The position numbers were made by a program, and so were the translations under genes. From Pseudomonas sp. UFMG81 (GTDB lineage Bacteria > Pseudomonadota > Gammaproteobacteria > Pseudomonadales > Pseudomonadaceae), in NCBI RefSeq assembly GCF_015354575.1, contig NZ_JACAFQ010000017.1, forward strand, positions 1-58,029: a DNA stretch of 58,029 nucleotides, in the 5' to 3' direction. Each line of letters begins with the position of its first letter. Within the stretch, counting starts at the first letter, position 1. Shown in pieces: positions 1-9,460 of the stretch. Under the pieces are notes generated by a model. That model was not told the DNA's origin, did no database searches, and worked only from the letters and a program-made list of their open reading frames with translations.

Positions 1-927
1 CAGCCCGACCTCCTGCGACAGCGAATCGGGCGTGCAAATGAACGTCGACGCTGCATAGAACAACCGCCCCACCGGGTTGATGTTGGCGTCGAGCGAGTCC
101 TCGGCGAACGGCTCGACCAGCATCACCGTGCCATCGGCCTTCAGCGCCTTGTAGGCATGCCGCGCCGCGCCAACCGGGTCGCCCATGTCGTGCAGGCAAT
201 CGAAGAAGCACACCAGGTCCAGATCATGGCCGGGGTAATCCTTGGCCGACGCCTGCTGGAAGCTCACCTGACCGCCCACACCAGCGTCCCGTGCCCGTTC
301 GGTGGCGGTGACCACCGAAGGCGCGTGATAGTCGTAGCCGACAAAATGCGACTGGGGAAACGCCTGGGCCATGACGATGGTCGAGGCGCCATGGCCGCAA
401 CCGACATCCGCCACCTGCGCACCGGCCTGCAGCTTGGCCACCACCCCGTCCAGCGCTGGCAACCAGTCCGCCACCAGGAAGGTGCGATAGCCCGGACGGA
501 AGAACCGCTCGGTGCCACTGAACATGCACGGATGATGATCGCCCCAGGCCAGGGCGCCATCGCCGCGCATGGCCTTGACCAACTTGTCCTTGTCGTGGAA
601 CAGCGCCGCCAGCACCGCCGCGCCGCCCGCCATGTAGGCCGGCGAGTCTTCCAGCGCCAGGGTCATGGCTTGCTCTTCGGGGAGGGTGAAATTGCCGTGA
701 TCGTGCACCACGTAACCCGCCGCAGCCTGGCCATTGAGCCATTCGCGCACTAGCCGGGCCTGGCAACCGGTGCGCTCGGCAAGCACCTCGGGGGTGACCG
801 GCTGGCTGTCCGCCATGGCCCGGTACAGCCCCAGCTCATCGCCCAGCACGACGTTGGCCAGGGTTGCCGCAGCCCCCATGTCGCCTACCAGCTTGCCCAT
901 GAACTCATGAAGCCTTGCCTCGTCCAT
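1..927 (-). CDS. Class I SAM-dependent methyltransferase (3' end off window)
   Basis: The frame is open from an ATG at 927 to the left edge (309 codons), so the C-terminus is missing. An AGGAGGT Shine-Dalgarno lies just upstream at about 933-940. The N-terminal third looks like a winged-helix dimerisation region (LANVVLGDELGLYRAM, then VLAERTGCQARLVREWL). It is followed by a Rossmann methyltransferase core with the SAM-binding motif VADVGCGHGAST and a second acidic strand, FVGYDYHAP. This two-part layout is that of the Rv2258c-like methyltransferase family. The substrate cannot be told from sequence. The gene is divergent from the lspA gene and shows no link to the steroid cluster. Confidence 0.85.
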   Translation of the reverse strand, partial: MDEARLHEFMGKLVGDMGAAATLANVVLGDELGLYRAMADSQPVTPEVLAERTGCQARLVREWLNGQAAAGYVVHDHGNFTLPEEQAMTLALEDSPAYMAGGAAVLAALFHDKDKLVKAMRGDGALAWGDHHPCMFSGTERFFRPGYRTFLVADWLPALDGVVAKLQAGAQVADVGCGHGASTIVMAQAFPQSHFVGYDYHAPSVVTATERARDAGVGGQVSFQQASAKDYPGHDLDLVCFFDCLHDMGDPVGAARHAYKALKADGTVMLVEPFAEDSLDANINPVGRLFYAASTFICTPDSLSQEVGL

Positions 928-1119
928 GACCTGACCTCCTCTACTCAGAAGGCCACCGTCGGCGGTATCCGCTCCGAGGGCGGTGGTCGAGTCGATGTTA
1001 GGCCAGCAGCCGCGCCGGCCCGGGCTTTAAGTCTAGACCCGCCTGCGCTATCTTCGCCGCGCTGCCGCCACAGCCGCCAATACCGGACGGCTGCCCCGCG
1101 CAGCAAAGGAATTGCCACC

Positions 1120-1608
1120 ATGTTCACCAGCCGTACCTTCGTCCTTGTCCTGGGCCTGGCCTTCATCATCATCGACCAGTGGGTGAAACTCATCGCCCTG
1201 GTCGCCCTGAACAACCACAGCTACGTCCTGGGCAACCAGAACATCTGGCTGGACCTGGCCCTGAGCCTGAACCCCGGTGCCTTCCTCAGCCTGGGCGCGG
1301 GCCTGTCGGCAGGTTTGAAGCTGTTGGTCTTCGTGGTGTTGGTCGGCGTCGTGTGCTGCTGGGCCAGCGTCTGGGCGTTCAAACAGTGGCAGACGGCACC
1401 GGTCAAGGCCAGCGCCGCCTGGTTCATCGCCGTGGGCGGCCTGTCGAACCTGATCGACCGAGTGTTTCGCGACGGACACGTCGTGGATTACCTGGTGCTC
1501 AACATCGGCTCGCTGCATACCGGAGTGTTCAACTTGGCGGATATCGCCATCATGGCCGGCGCGCTGGTGCTGCTGGTGGATGCGCTGACCCGGCCGGCCA
1601 AGGGCTGA
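1120..1608 (+). CDS. lspA: Lipoprotein signal peptidase II
   Basis: This 162-residue inner-membrane aspartyl protease would cleave signal peptides from lipidated prolipoproteins. Four hydrophobic segments are visible. The two catalytic-aspartate motifs are present: SNLIDRVFRDGHVVDY and FNLADIAIMAG. Length is normal for LspA. I start at the ATG at 1120 because AAAGGA sits 9 nt upstream and the hydrophobic first helix begins at once; a longer reading from 907 adds a low-quality Arg/Pro-rich tail. It is not beside ileS or fkpB, where the housekeeping Pseudomonas lspA normally sits, so it is probably a second paralogue. Confidence 0.9.
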   Translation: MFTSRTFVLVLGLAFIIIDQWVKLIALVALNNHSYVLGNQNIWLDLALSLNPGAFLSLGAGLSAGLKLLVFVVLVGVVCCWASVWAFKQWQTAPVKASAAWFIAVGGLSNLIDRVFRDGHVVDYLVLNIGSLHTGVFNLADIAIMAGALVLLVDALTRPAKG

Positions 1609-1722
1609 GACAACTGCTCGGATCGGTCCTACAGCGTTTCAACCTCTGGACTCACGGGCCTATCCGAGCCCGAGCCCCATTACCCTCGTCTGACCTCAGT
1701 GAGTACCGACAATGGGTATGAC

Positions 1723-1919
1723 ATGGAGGATCGACGACTGGCCGAGCTGGCCGGATTCAAACAGGCTGCCCGCGGGCAGGTCCGACTGAAAATCGAGCGG
1801 AACAACCCACTGCTGGCCAAGTTGCTTCACATCGGCGAAATCGACGCGAGGCGGTATCGGCCTTTGCCTACGACTTGGCCGATGGCTGCACTGCCCTCAA
1901 TCAGAAGGACATCCGATGA
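1723..1919 (+). pseudogene. Frameshifted small hypothetical gene
   Basis: The frame from ATG 1723 reads MEDRRLAELAGFKQAARGQV and stays plausible until about 1848. It then degenerates into a Pro/Arg-rich run. From 1851 the neighbouring frame continues sensibly (AVSAFAYDLADGCTALNQ) and stops with TGA at 1917-1919. That stop overlaps the ATG of the next small gene in an ATGA junction. Loss of one base near 1849-1850 explains both facts. The restored product would be about 65 residues of unknown function. It could be a sequencing error, or a GTG start at 1699 could be used. Confidence 0.4.
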
Positions 1920-2113
1920 CCACCCACACCAACGAATTTGACGCAACCGTCGCCCACTTCAAAGCCATAGCCGACGAAAAGCTGGCACGCCTGCGGGGCT
2001 CGCCACAGTTCGACAGTTTCCTCACCCAGGAGGCCGTGGCGGCCTTCTCCCGTGTCGAAACCTCTGCTTATGCGGGGCGCTCGCTCAAGCAGCACAAACG
2101 CCCCCTCTCCTGA
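1916..2113 (+). CDS. Small hypothetical protein (65 aa)
   Basis: The ATG at 1916 is preceded by AAGGA at about 1905-1909 and overlaps the stop of the frameshifted upstream gene (ATGA), which suggests translational coupling. The product is a soluble, probably helical protein starting MTTHTNEFDATVAHFKAIAD. I recognise no family. The C-terminus runs into a low-complexity KQHKRPLS tail just before a perfect 16-bp palindrome, so the original gene may have been longer. Confidence 0.45.
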   Translation: MTTHTNEFDATVAHFKAIADEKLARLRGSPQFDSFLTQEAVAAFSRVETSAYAGRSLKQHKRPLS

Positions 2114-2120
2114 AGCGTTG

Positions 2121-2136
2121 TGCCCCCTAGGGGGCA
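2121..2136. repeat. Perfect 16-bp palindrome
   Basis: TGCCCCCTAGGGGGCA is self-complementary. It lies between the end of the small gene at 2113 and the 3' end of the convergent SDR gene at 2204. A second GC-rich hairpin (around 2175-2200) follows. Neither has a T tract, so a termination role is only inferred from position. Confidence 0.5.
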
Positions 2137-2203
2137 TCATGCTCGTACACGCCCTAAGCCGCCGCTGCGCTTTCCGGCGGCCGCCTATGGCGGCCACAGG
2201 GTT

Positions 2204-2908
2204 TCAGATGCTGCGGGTCAACCCCCCATCGACCTTGATGTTCTGCCCCGTGATATAGGCCGCACCGTCACTGGCCAGGAAGGCGATGGTCGCAGCGATC
2301 TCCTCGCTCGTGCCATAGCGCTTGAGCGGCACCATGGCCCGGCGCTGCTCGGTGGCCGGCAGGCTGTCGATCCAGCCCGGCAGCACATTGTTGATGCGCA
2401 CGTTGTCGGCGGCGTAGGTGTCGGCGAAGACCTTGCTGAACGCCGCCAGGCCCGAGCGGAACACCGCCGAAGTGGGGAACATGTCGCTGGGTTCGAAGGC
2501 CCAGGCGGTAGAGATGTTGATGATCACCCCGCCCTGCTGGCGCTGCATGATCGGCGTCACCAGCCGCGCCGGGCGGATGACGTTGAGCAGGTACACTTCC
2601 ATGCCCTTGTGCCAGTCTTCGTCAGTGATCTCCAGTATCGGTGCGCGCGGGCCGTGGCCGGCGCTGTTGACCAGCACATCCACCCGCCCCCACTTGGCCA
2701 TCACCGCGTCGACCAGGCGTTGCAGGTCGTCGACCGACTGGTTGCTGCCGGTCACGCCAATACCGCCCAGCTCGGCGGCCAACGCCTCGCCCTTGCCCGA
2801 CGACGACAGGATGCCAACCTTGAAGCCCTCGGCGGCCAGCCGCCGGGCCGCAGCCGCGCCCATGCCGCTGCCACCGGCGGTGATGATTGCCACTTTCTCT
2901 ACTGACAT
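2204..2908 (-). CDS. SDR-family protein with atypical active site
   Basis: This 234-residue short-chain dehydrogenase-like protein has a Rossmann cofactor motif (AGGSGMGAAAA), the NSAG strand end and a C-terminal ASDGAAYITGQNIKVDGG segment typical of the fold. The start at 2908 is supported by an AGGAGG just upstream; a longer start at 2950 lacks this. The region that normally holds the catalytic YxxxK reads SAVFR, so Tyr and Lys appear replaced by Ser and Arg. I recall the same PTSAVFR signature in related proteobacterial proteins, so this seems a real subfamily rather than an error. The substrate is unknown. It is followed, in transcription order, by the convergent small genes, and the LysR gene ends 101 nt upstream. 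Confidence 0.85.
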   Translation of the reverse strand: MSVEKVAIITAGGSGMGAAAARRLAAEGFKVGILSSSGKGEALAAELGGIGVTGSNQSVDDLQRLVDAVMAKWGRVDVLVNSAGHGPRAPILEITDEDWHKGMEVYLLNVIRPARLVTPIMQRQQGGVIINISTAWAFEPSDMFPTSAVFRSGLAAFSKVFADTYAADNVRINNVLPGWIDSLPATEQRRAMVPLKRYGTSEEIAATIAFLASDGAAYITGQNIKVDGGLTRSI

Positions 2909-3009
2909 GCTGCCTCCTGGGGAATATGAGCCCTGCTGTTGCAAGTTCATTCACCCTAGCAGCGCGCTGCCTCTCGAGGGAGACAGCCGCGCATCGCCGA
3001 GCCAGTAGC

Positions 3010-3903
3010 TCAACTATCGGCTGCCTGCTGTTTCAACCAGGCCTTGACCACCGCCAGCCCAGCCGGTTGCCTGGCCCGGCGTGGCCACACCAGGTAGAAC
3101 GCCTTGTCCAGCCGCAACTGCAAGGGGAATACCTGCACCAGGCGGCCCGCAGCGATGTCGTGGGCGACGAAGGCCTGCTCGGCCAACGCGATGCCCTGCC
3201 CGCCCACGGCGGCCTCGATGGCCAGGGAGGTCTGGTTGAAGCGCAAGTTGCGCGCCGTCCCCGGCCCATGCCCCGGAAACAACGCGGTATTGAACGCCGG
3301 CCAGTAGTCATGGGCATCGTGCAGCGCCACATACCCCTGCAAGGCTTCGAAGCTGTCTGGCGCGCCCTTGCCCGCCAACAGCGCAGGGCTGGCCACCGCC
3401 ACCACCCGCTGCTCCATCAACAGCTCGCTGTTCAACCCAGGGCCGAATGGCGGCAGGCCGTGACGCACGGCCAGGTCGACGCCATCGGTGTGAAAGTGCG
3501 ACAAGCGGTCGGTGGCCAGCAGGCGCAGGTCGATGCCCGGCTGCCCCTCGGCGAAATGGCCGAGCCTGGGGATCAGCCATTTGGCGGCGAACGTCGGGGT
3601 AACGCTGACCGTCAGCTGCGACGGCGCCGGGCGCAGCAGGCGGGTGGCCTCGTCGATCATCGCCAGGGCGTCGCGCACGCTGGCACTGTAGCCGCGCCCG
3701 GCATCGGTCAGCCCCAGGCCACGTGGCAGGCGCTCGAACAGGCGAATATTCAAGCCCGCTTCCAGGCCACGAATCTGCTGGGCCACGGCGGCCTGGGTGA
3801 CCCCCAGTTCCTCGGCGGCGAGGCGAAAGTTCAGGTGGCGCGCGACCACCTCGAACATGCGCAGGGCATTGAGCGAGGGCAGCGAAGGGAAGGCAGCGGG
3901 CAT
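3010..3903 (-). CDS. LysR-family transcriptional regulator (GcvA-like)
   Basis: This 297-residue protein has an N-terminal LysR winged helix (LNALRMFEVVARHLNFRLAA, then GVTQAAVAQQIRGLEAGLNI) and a C-terminal effector domain of the GcvA/AmpR type. I start at ATG 3903 because the family normally begins within about 10 residues of the SLNALR motif; the longer reading from 3999 adds an unrelated Trp/Arg-rich stretch. The SDR gene starts 101 nt downstream on the same strand and is an obvious candidate target or operon partner, which is inference. Confidence 0.88.
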   Translation of the reverse strand: MPAAFPSLPSLNALRMFEVVARHLNFRLAAEELGVTQAAVAQQIRGLEAGLNIRLFERLPRGLGLTDAGRGYSASVRDALAMIDEATRLLRPAPSQLTVSVTPTFAAKWLIPRLGHFAEGQPGIDLRLLATDRLSHFHTDGVDLAVRHGLPPFGPGLNSELLMEQRVVAVASPALLAGKGAPDSFEALQGYVALHDAHDYWPAFNTALFPGHGPGTARNLRFNQTSLAIEAAVGGQGIALAEQAFVAHDIAAGRLVQVFPLQLRLDKAFYLVWPRRARQPAGLAVVKAWLKQQAADS

Positions 3904-4175
3904 GGCAAGGCTTCTGTGCGGGATGACGCAGTCGAGGCTAAACCGACCGGCTCGCCCAGGGAAGCCAAGCCAGTAGAAATTCCATTGCCAGCGCGACAAT
4001 CCAGTCTTCAGCCACTTTGACCACCCGCAGCCGTAACACGCTGAAACAACTGACTAATTTGACAGAACCTTTACAGAACTTTTGGCCGTTTGCCGGTCTA
4101 TCTGCTTGAGCGGGCTTCGACAGTCCCGCACCAGCTGGCCACAGGTTCAACTGCCAATCAGAGGTTGTCTTCACC

Positions 4176-4556
4176 ATGAACATGCATCTTCCACGCTTGC
4201 TGCTCCTCGGTCTGGTCGCATTCGCGGCTGCCGGCTCGGCATCGGCCGCACAGATGAAGACCGCCGACCCAGCCCTCGCCCAGGCCCCTGCCCCGGCAGC
4301 CGAGGCCCCCTGGCCGAACCTGGCCGGCATGACCGCCGACCAGCCCGCGACCCTGCTCGCCCATGACGACCGTTACTGGCGCGACGGCCGCTGGCATGAC
4401 CGCCGCGACGACTGGCGCCGCGAACAATGGCGCCGCGAGCAGATGCGCCGGGACTACTACCGCCGCGAAGCGGAGCGCCGCCGGGACTGGGAACGCCATC
4501 ATGACCGGGCGATGCACTACCGCTATGAAAATGACCACCGCTACTACCGTCGCTGA
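4176..4556 (+). CDS. Small secreted Arg/Tyr-rich protein
   Basis: This 126-residue protein begins with a clear Sec signal peptide (LPRLLLLGLVAFAAAGSASA, cleavage after ASA). An Ala/Pro linker follows, then a strongly basic and aromatic tail with repeated DRR/WRREQ/YYRREAERRRDW units, ending in HRYYRR. GAGG lies upstream of the start. It would be periplasmic or envelope-associated. The WRRE repeats resemble small stress-related periplasmic proteins of Pseudomonas, but no specific function can be assigned. A GC-rich inverted repeat without a T tract (CCCGCCA/TGGCGGG, 4565-4596) follows the stop. Confidence 0.7.
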   Translation: MNMHLPRLLLLGLVAFAAAGSASAAQMKTADPALAQAPAPAAEAPWPNLAGMTADQPATLLAHDDRYWRDGRWHDRRDDWRREQWRREQMRRDYYRREAERRRDWERHHDRAMHYRYENDHRYYRR

Positions 4557-4789
4557 TAAAGCAACCCGCCAAGCCCGGTCGGGCTGCGGTGGCGGGCACC
4601 GGCGTTGCCGGTGTTCGCCGCTCAAGCACCTCCCCCCTTACCCAGCGTACGCCCCATCGGGCTTTCCCCGATAAATCCTGCAACCCCCTCAGCACTATCC
4701 CTCATGGCCGGGCCACCCGCAGCCGCGTATCATGCCGCCCTCACGGATCACCCGGGCCCTGCGCCCTTGCCTAGGAAGGCTCTTGCACG

Positions 4790-7700
4790 ATGTCTGCTGC
4801 CCCCTCCGGATCCACGCCCAGCGAGCGTGAGATCCAAGTCGCCATTGCCCCTCTCGAAACCCTGCTGAGCGAAGACCTCGGCGCTGCTGCAGCCTCCGTC
4901 GACACCTGGCTGCGCGAGATCAGCTACGGCCTGGTCGACCTCCAGCTGCTGCGCCAGAGCGCCGAAAGCGTACCGGCGATGGCCAACGCCCTGGCCTGCG
5001 TGGACGCGCTGATCGATATCCTCGAACTGGTCGAAAGCCCCTCCCCCGACCCGCTGCTGTGGGTCAGCCTGGGCATCAACCTGATCGGCATCACCCCCTA
5101 CCCGCCCGGCCTGTCCCGCGCCCGCACGGTGCTGCGCCCGGTGCTGCAACTGACCCGCCAGACCCTGCGCCGGCGCCCCGGGGCGAACATGGGTGCGGTG
5201 ATCCTGGAGATCATCGACGGCCACCTGCACGCCAATATCCGCGGCGCCCTGGAGCAGTACGTGCGCGAGGCGCTGGCCCAGCTGCCGGCCATGCTCAGCG
5301 CCGCCGCCGACACCGCGCGCCTGCTGTTCAACGGCCTGGCCAGGACCCTCGACGCCGCCGCCCGCGGCGACCTCGATGCCGCCAGCAGCCATCGTTTATC
5401 CCGCGCCCAGATGGCCCAGGTGGCGCTGTACGACTCGGCCCTGGACACCGACGCCTGGCGCCTGGCCCTGTCGGCCCTGGCCAATGCCGCCGAAGGCAGC
5501 CTCAAGGATGGCTACAACAGCGTTGCCAGCCACTTCGCCGACGAACTCGAAGGCCTGCTGCGCCCCCTGGTACGCACCCTCGATGACCTGGCCAAGGTCG
5601 TGCCCCGGCGCCTCGAAGCCCTGGGCAGCGCCGGCCTGGAAAACAGCATCGCCTGGCTGCTGACCCGCCTGCTCGACACTGTGCTGGCCAACCCACGCCG
5701 CCCGGGCATGGCCGTGGCCATCCGCCCCGGCGTCACCCACCAGGCCCGGCACATCCACAGCGAAGGCCCGACCGAGGTGGTGCGCAGCCAGGTCAAGGCC
5801 GGCAAGGCGCCCAAGCCGAGCAAGAACGGCCCCTGCGCCTGCACCGAATTCAGCATCGGCCATGTGCTCGGCGACGAAACCCTGGCCCACCAGGACTTCG
5901 CCCTGCCCGGCCCGTTCCCGGTCAACTGGACGCGGGTGTACAACTCGCGGCTCGCCGCGCTGGATACCGGCAGCCTGGGCGCCCGCTGGGTGACCGAATT
6001 CACCACCTGCATCGATGTGCGCGACCAGGGCCTGGTGCTGCACGACAGCGATGGCCGCAGCCACGACTTCCCACTGCCCAAGGTTGGCGCCTGGCACTAC
6101 GACCCGATCGAATACCTCACCCTCAAGCGCACCGGCGAACGGCAATTGATCCTGGTGCGCGACCAGGAGCGTTTCGAAACCTACGAGCGCGAGGGCGAGC
6201 GCTTCTACCTGACCCATATCCGCCTGCGCAGCGGCGCCGGGGCGATGCTGCACTACGAGCACCGCCACCAGGGCCGCCCGGTGCTGTCGGACATCAACAC
6301 CTACCAGGACGACGACACCACCCAGGTGCACCTGCAACTGGGCACCCTGCTCGATGAAAACGGCCACCTCCAGGGCCTGTGGCAGGTGGTCGATGGCACC
6401 CCGCTGCGCCAGCTGTGCGCCTACCACTACGACGACCACGGCGACCTGGTCGCCGCCCAGGACGAGCACGGCGCCGCCTGGCACTACCAGTACCAGCACC
6501 ACCTGATCACCCGTTACACCGACCGCACCGGGCGCGGCATCAACCTCCAGTGGGACGGCAGCGGCCCGCAGGCCAAGGCCATCCATGAATGGGCCGACGA
6601 CGGCAGTTTCGAAACCCGCCTGGCCTGGGATGCCAACATCCGCCTGACCTACGTCACCGACGCCCACGGCCAGGAAACCTGGCACTACTACGATGCCCTC
6701 GGCTACACCTACCGCCTCATCCACTCGGACGGCCGCGAGGAATGGCTGTTCCGCGATGCGCGCAAGAACGTCATCCGCCACGTCCACCCCGACGGCAGCC
6801 AGGACCGCTACGCCTACGATGAACGCAGCAACCTGCTGCAGCACCTCCGCGCCGACCACAGCGCGGTGCACTACGCCTACGACGAGCACGACCAGCTGAT
6901 CAAGGTCCGCGATGCCGAGGGCGGGCTGTGGCTGCGCGAGTACGACGCGCGCGGCAACCTGGTCGAAACCACCGACCCGCTGGGCAACAAGACCGAATTC
7001 GCCTACACCCCGGCCGGCCTGGTCAAGGCGATCAAGGACGCCCTGGGCAACGAAAAGAAACTCGCCTACAACGCTGCCGGGCAGTTGCTCGAATACACCG
7101 ACTGTTCCGGCAAGGCCAGCAGCTGGGTGTACGACGCCCTCGGCCAGCTGAGCGAATTCGCCGATGCCGCCGGCAACAAGACCGCCTACACCTACAAGGC
7201 CGGGCAACTGGCCAAGGTCACCCACCCGGACAAGACCGAAGAGCGCTTCGAGCGTGACGCCGAAGGCCGCCTGCTGGCCCATGTCGACGCCCTCGACCGC
7301 TGCACCACCTGGGCCTACAGCGCCGCCGGCCTGCTGACCGAGCGGGTCGATGCCAACGAGCACACCCTGCGCTACCGCTGGGACAAGCTCGGCCGCCTGA
7401 CCGGGTTGGAAAACGAGAACGAGAGCAAGGCCAGTTTCCTCTACGACCCGGTCGGCCGCTTGCTGCAAGAAACCGGTTTCGACGGCCTGGTGACCCGCTA
7501 CCAGTACGACTCGTACAGCGGTCGCTTGGCCAGCACCCAGGTCGGCCAACGTCGTATCGAACTGACCTTCGACGCCATGGGCCGCTTGAGCGAGCGTACC
7601 GCCCGCCTGGGCGACCAGCACCAGACCGAGACCTTCGCCTACGACGGCAATGGCCAGCTGATCCAGGCCCTCAACGCCGCCAGCCAGTTGCAGTGGTTCT

Positions 7701-9460
7701 TTGATGACGCCGGCAATCTGACCCGCGAGCACCAGCATTACCTGGCCACCGGCACACCGATGGTCGCGGTGTGGCAGCACCAATACGACGCACTCAACCA
7801 GCGGGTGACAACCCTTCGCCCGGACGGGCACAAGGTCAGCTGGCTGACCTATGGCAGCGGCCACCTGCTCGGCATGACCCTCGACCAGCACGAGATGCTG
7901 GCCTACGAGCGCGATGACCTGCACCGCGAGGTGGTGCGCCACCAGGGCAACAAGCTGATGCAAACCCAGGCCTGGGACCCGGCTGGGCGTTTGCAGGAGC
8001 AACTGCTGGGCAGCCATGACGGCCAGTCCACGCTGCTCAAGCGCCAGTACCGCTACGATGCCGGCGGCCAGCTGACCAACATCCACGACAGCCGCCGTGG
8101 CCAGCTTGAGTACCAGTACGATCCAGTCGGCCGTCTGTTGCAGGCCACCAGCCGCCTCGGCGTGGAGACCTTCGCTTTCGACCCGGCGGGAAACCTGTTG
8201 GATCAGAAGGCCCAGGAGCTGAATCGCCCGCTGGAAGCGGATCCGCGTCGTAACAAGCTGATGGACAACTTGCTGCGTGAATACGCCGGCACCCATTACC
8301 GGTACGACGAGCGTGGCAACCTGATCCACCGTTTGCATAACGGTTCCCATGCCCACTTCACCTGGGATCTGTTCGACCGCCTGGCCAGCTACAACGATGA
8401 CAAGCTCAAGGTCGACTACAGCTACGACGCTCTGGGGCGCCGACTGCACAAGCACTCGGTGGCGCACTTCTGGGATCGGCCCGAGGCCGGTACCGGTTGG
8501 AACCAGCTGGAACGGGCCAAGCGCCAACGTGAACTGGGCTGTGGCTTTACCCTGTTCGGCTGGGACGGCGACACCCTGGCCTGGGAAAGCTCACCGCCAC
8601 GCGACGAAGGCGATACCGGCCGCACTGTGCATTTCCTGTACGAACCGGGCAGCTTCGTGCCGGTCGCCCAAGCTCTGCGCAAAAGTCCGATCCGCTTGCA
8701 CAAGCGACCGGATTGGAGTCAGCGCGAGTACGACTTCGATCAGGATCCGTTGTGGCACACAGAAGTGAAACCACAGGCGTTCGACGCCATTGCCTGGTAC
8801 CAGTGCGACCATCTCGGTACGCCGATGGAACTCACCGACGAGCAGGGCAATGTCGCTTGGGCCGGGCAGTACAAGGCCTGGGGTGAAGTCCGCGAGGAGC
8901 GCTCGGACTGGGCCAAACAGCACAGTCTAAGCAACCCAATTCGTTTTCAAGGGCAGTACCACGACCATGAGATCGGGCTGTATTACAATCGCCATCGGTA
9001 CTATGATCCTTCCGTAGGGAAGTTTCTCAGCCTAGATCCTATCAGTTACGCCGGGGGTATAAATCTTCATCTCTACGCTCCTAATCCGGTCAGCTGGATT
9101 GACCCATTAGGCCTCACATGTGGGCTGTCAAGACGAGCAAGCTTGAGGGAAATACGCCGGCAACTGGGCATTCCGAAAAGTCAGCAGCCGATAAGCCAAA
9201 AAATGGTCAGATTAACCAACCGTGACGGCGAATCAATTCTTGACAAAAATAAAAAACCCATAATGAGTCGAGAGCTTACTTATCGAGTCAATGGCAAGGA
9301 CATCATAATACAAGATCACTCTGCCGGTCATTATTATGACGAAGGCGGAATTGGAGACCAGCCGCCGCATCATAATGTTAGGCCTATAGAAAACCCAAGA
9401 ACCGGCTCTATTGACGGCATGGATGACCACTACTACTTCAATTGTCGGAACAGAAAATAA
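4790..9460 (+). CDS. Rhs-family polymorphic toxin with C-terminal nuclease-like tip
   Basis: The 1556-residue protein has a helical N-terminal domain (about 1-340), a DUF6531-type entry segment (about 360-440, VNWTRVYNSRL) and a long series of YD/RHS repeats. The diagnostic Rhs core ends YDPSVGKFLSLDP ... WIDPLGL, with DPLGL at residues 1438-1442. In this family the core forms a cocoon around the toxin and is cleaved after the DPxGL motif. The remaining roughly 114 residues form the toxin tip. It contains a His-rich stretch (QDHSAGHYYDEGG, PPHHNVRP, DDHYYF) that looks like an HNH/Endo VII-type nuclease, but this is a pattern-based guess. From about 9115 the DNA becomes abruptly AT-rich, the usual sign of tip exchange. 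No PAAR or VgrG is visible here. Confidence 0.93.
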   Translation: MSAAPSGSTPSEREIQVAIAPLETLLSEDLGAAAASVDTWLREISYGLVDLQLLRQSAESVPAMANALACVDALIDILELVESPSPDPLLWVSLGINLIGITPYPPGLSRARTVLRPVLQLTRQTLRRRPGANMGAVILEIIDGHLHANIRGALEQYVREALAQLPAMLSAAADTARLLFNGLARTLDAAARGDLDAASSHRLSRAQMAQVALYDSALDTDAWRLALSALANAAEGSLKDGYNSVASHFADELEGLLRPLVRTLDDLAKVVPRRLEALGSAGLENSIAWLLTRLLDTVLANPRRPGMAVAIRPGVTHQARHIHSEGPTEVVRSQVKAGKAPKPSKNGPCACTEFSIGHVLGDETLAHQDFALPGPFPVNWTRVYNSRLAALDTGSLGARWVTEFTTCIDVRDQGLVLHDSDGRSHDFPLPKVGAWHYDPIEYLTLKRTGERQLILVRDQERFETYEREGERFYLTHIRLRSGAGAMLHYEHRHQGRPVLSDINTYQDDDTTQVHLQLGTLLDENGHLQGLWQVVDGTPLRQLCAYHYDDHGDLVAAQDEHGAAWHYQYQHHLITRYTDRTGRGINLQWDGSGPQAKAIHEWADDGSFETRLAWDANIRLTYVTDAHGQETWHYYDALGYTYRLIHSDGREEWLFRDARKNVIRHVHPDGSQDRYAYDERSNLLQHLRADHSAVHYAYDEHDQLIKVRDAEGGLWLREYDARGNLVETTDPLGNKTEFAYTPAGLVKAIKDALGNEKKLAYNAAGQLLEYTDCSGKASSWVYDALGQLSEFADAAGNKTAYTYKAGQLAKVTHPDKTEERFERDAEGRLLAHVDALDRCTTWAYSAAGLLTERVDANEHTLRYRWDKLGRLTGLENENESKASFLYDPVGRLLQETGFDGLVTRYQYDSYSGRLASTQVGQRRIELTFDAMGRLSERTARLGDQHQTETFAYDGNGQLIQALNAASQLQWFFDDAGNLTREHQHYLATGTPMVAVWQHQYDALNQRVTTLRPDGHKVSWLTYGSGHLLGMTLDQHEMLAYERDDLHREVVRHQGNKLMQTQAWDPAGRLQEQLLGSHDGQSTLLKRQYRYDAGGQLTNIHDSRRGQLEYQYDPVGRLLQATSRLGVETFAFDPAGNLLDQKAQELNRPLEADPRRNKLMDNLLREYAGTHYRYDERGNLIHRLHNGSHAHFTWDLFDRLASYNDDKLKVDYSYDALGRRLHKHSVAHFWDRPEAGTGWNQLERAKRQRELGCGFTLFGWDGDTLAWESSPPRDEGDTGRTVHFLYEPGSFVPVAQALRKSPIRLHKRPDWSQREYDFDQDPLWHTEVKPQAFDAIAWYQCDHLGTPMELTDEQGNVAWAGQYKAWGEVREERSDWAKQHSLSNPIRFQGQYHDHEIGLYYNRHRYYDPSVGKFLSLDPISYAGGINLHLYAPNPVSWIDPLGLTCGLSRRASLREIRRQLGIPKSQQPISQKMVRLTNRDGESILDKNKKPIMSRELTYRVNGKDIIIQDHSAGHYYDEGGIGDQPPHHNVRPIENPRTGSIDGMDDHYYFNCRNRK

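Noticed and set aside
5396..8527. A 1043-codon open frame on the minus strand inside the rhs gene
   Set aside because: It is a mirror of the repetitive GC-rich YD-repeat coding strand, with low-complexity Val/Gln/Ala content and no domain. The plus-strand Rhs protein explains the DNA.
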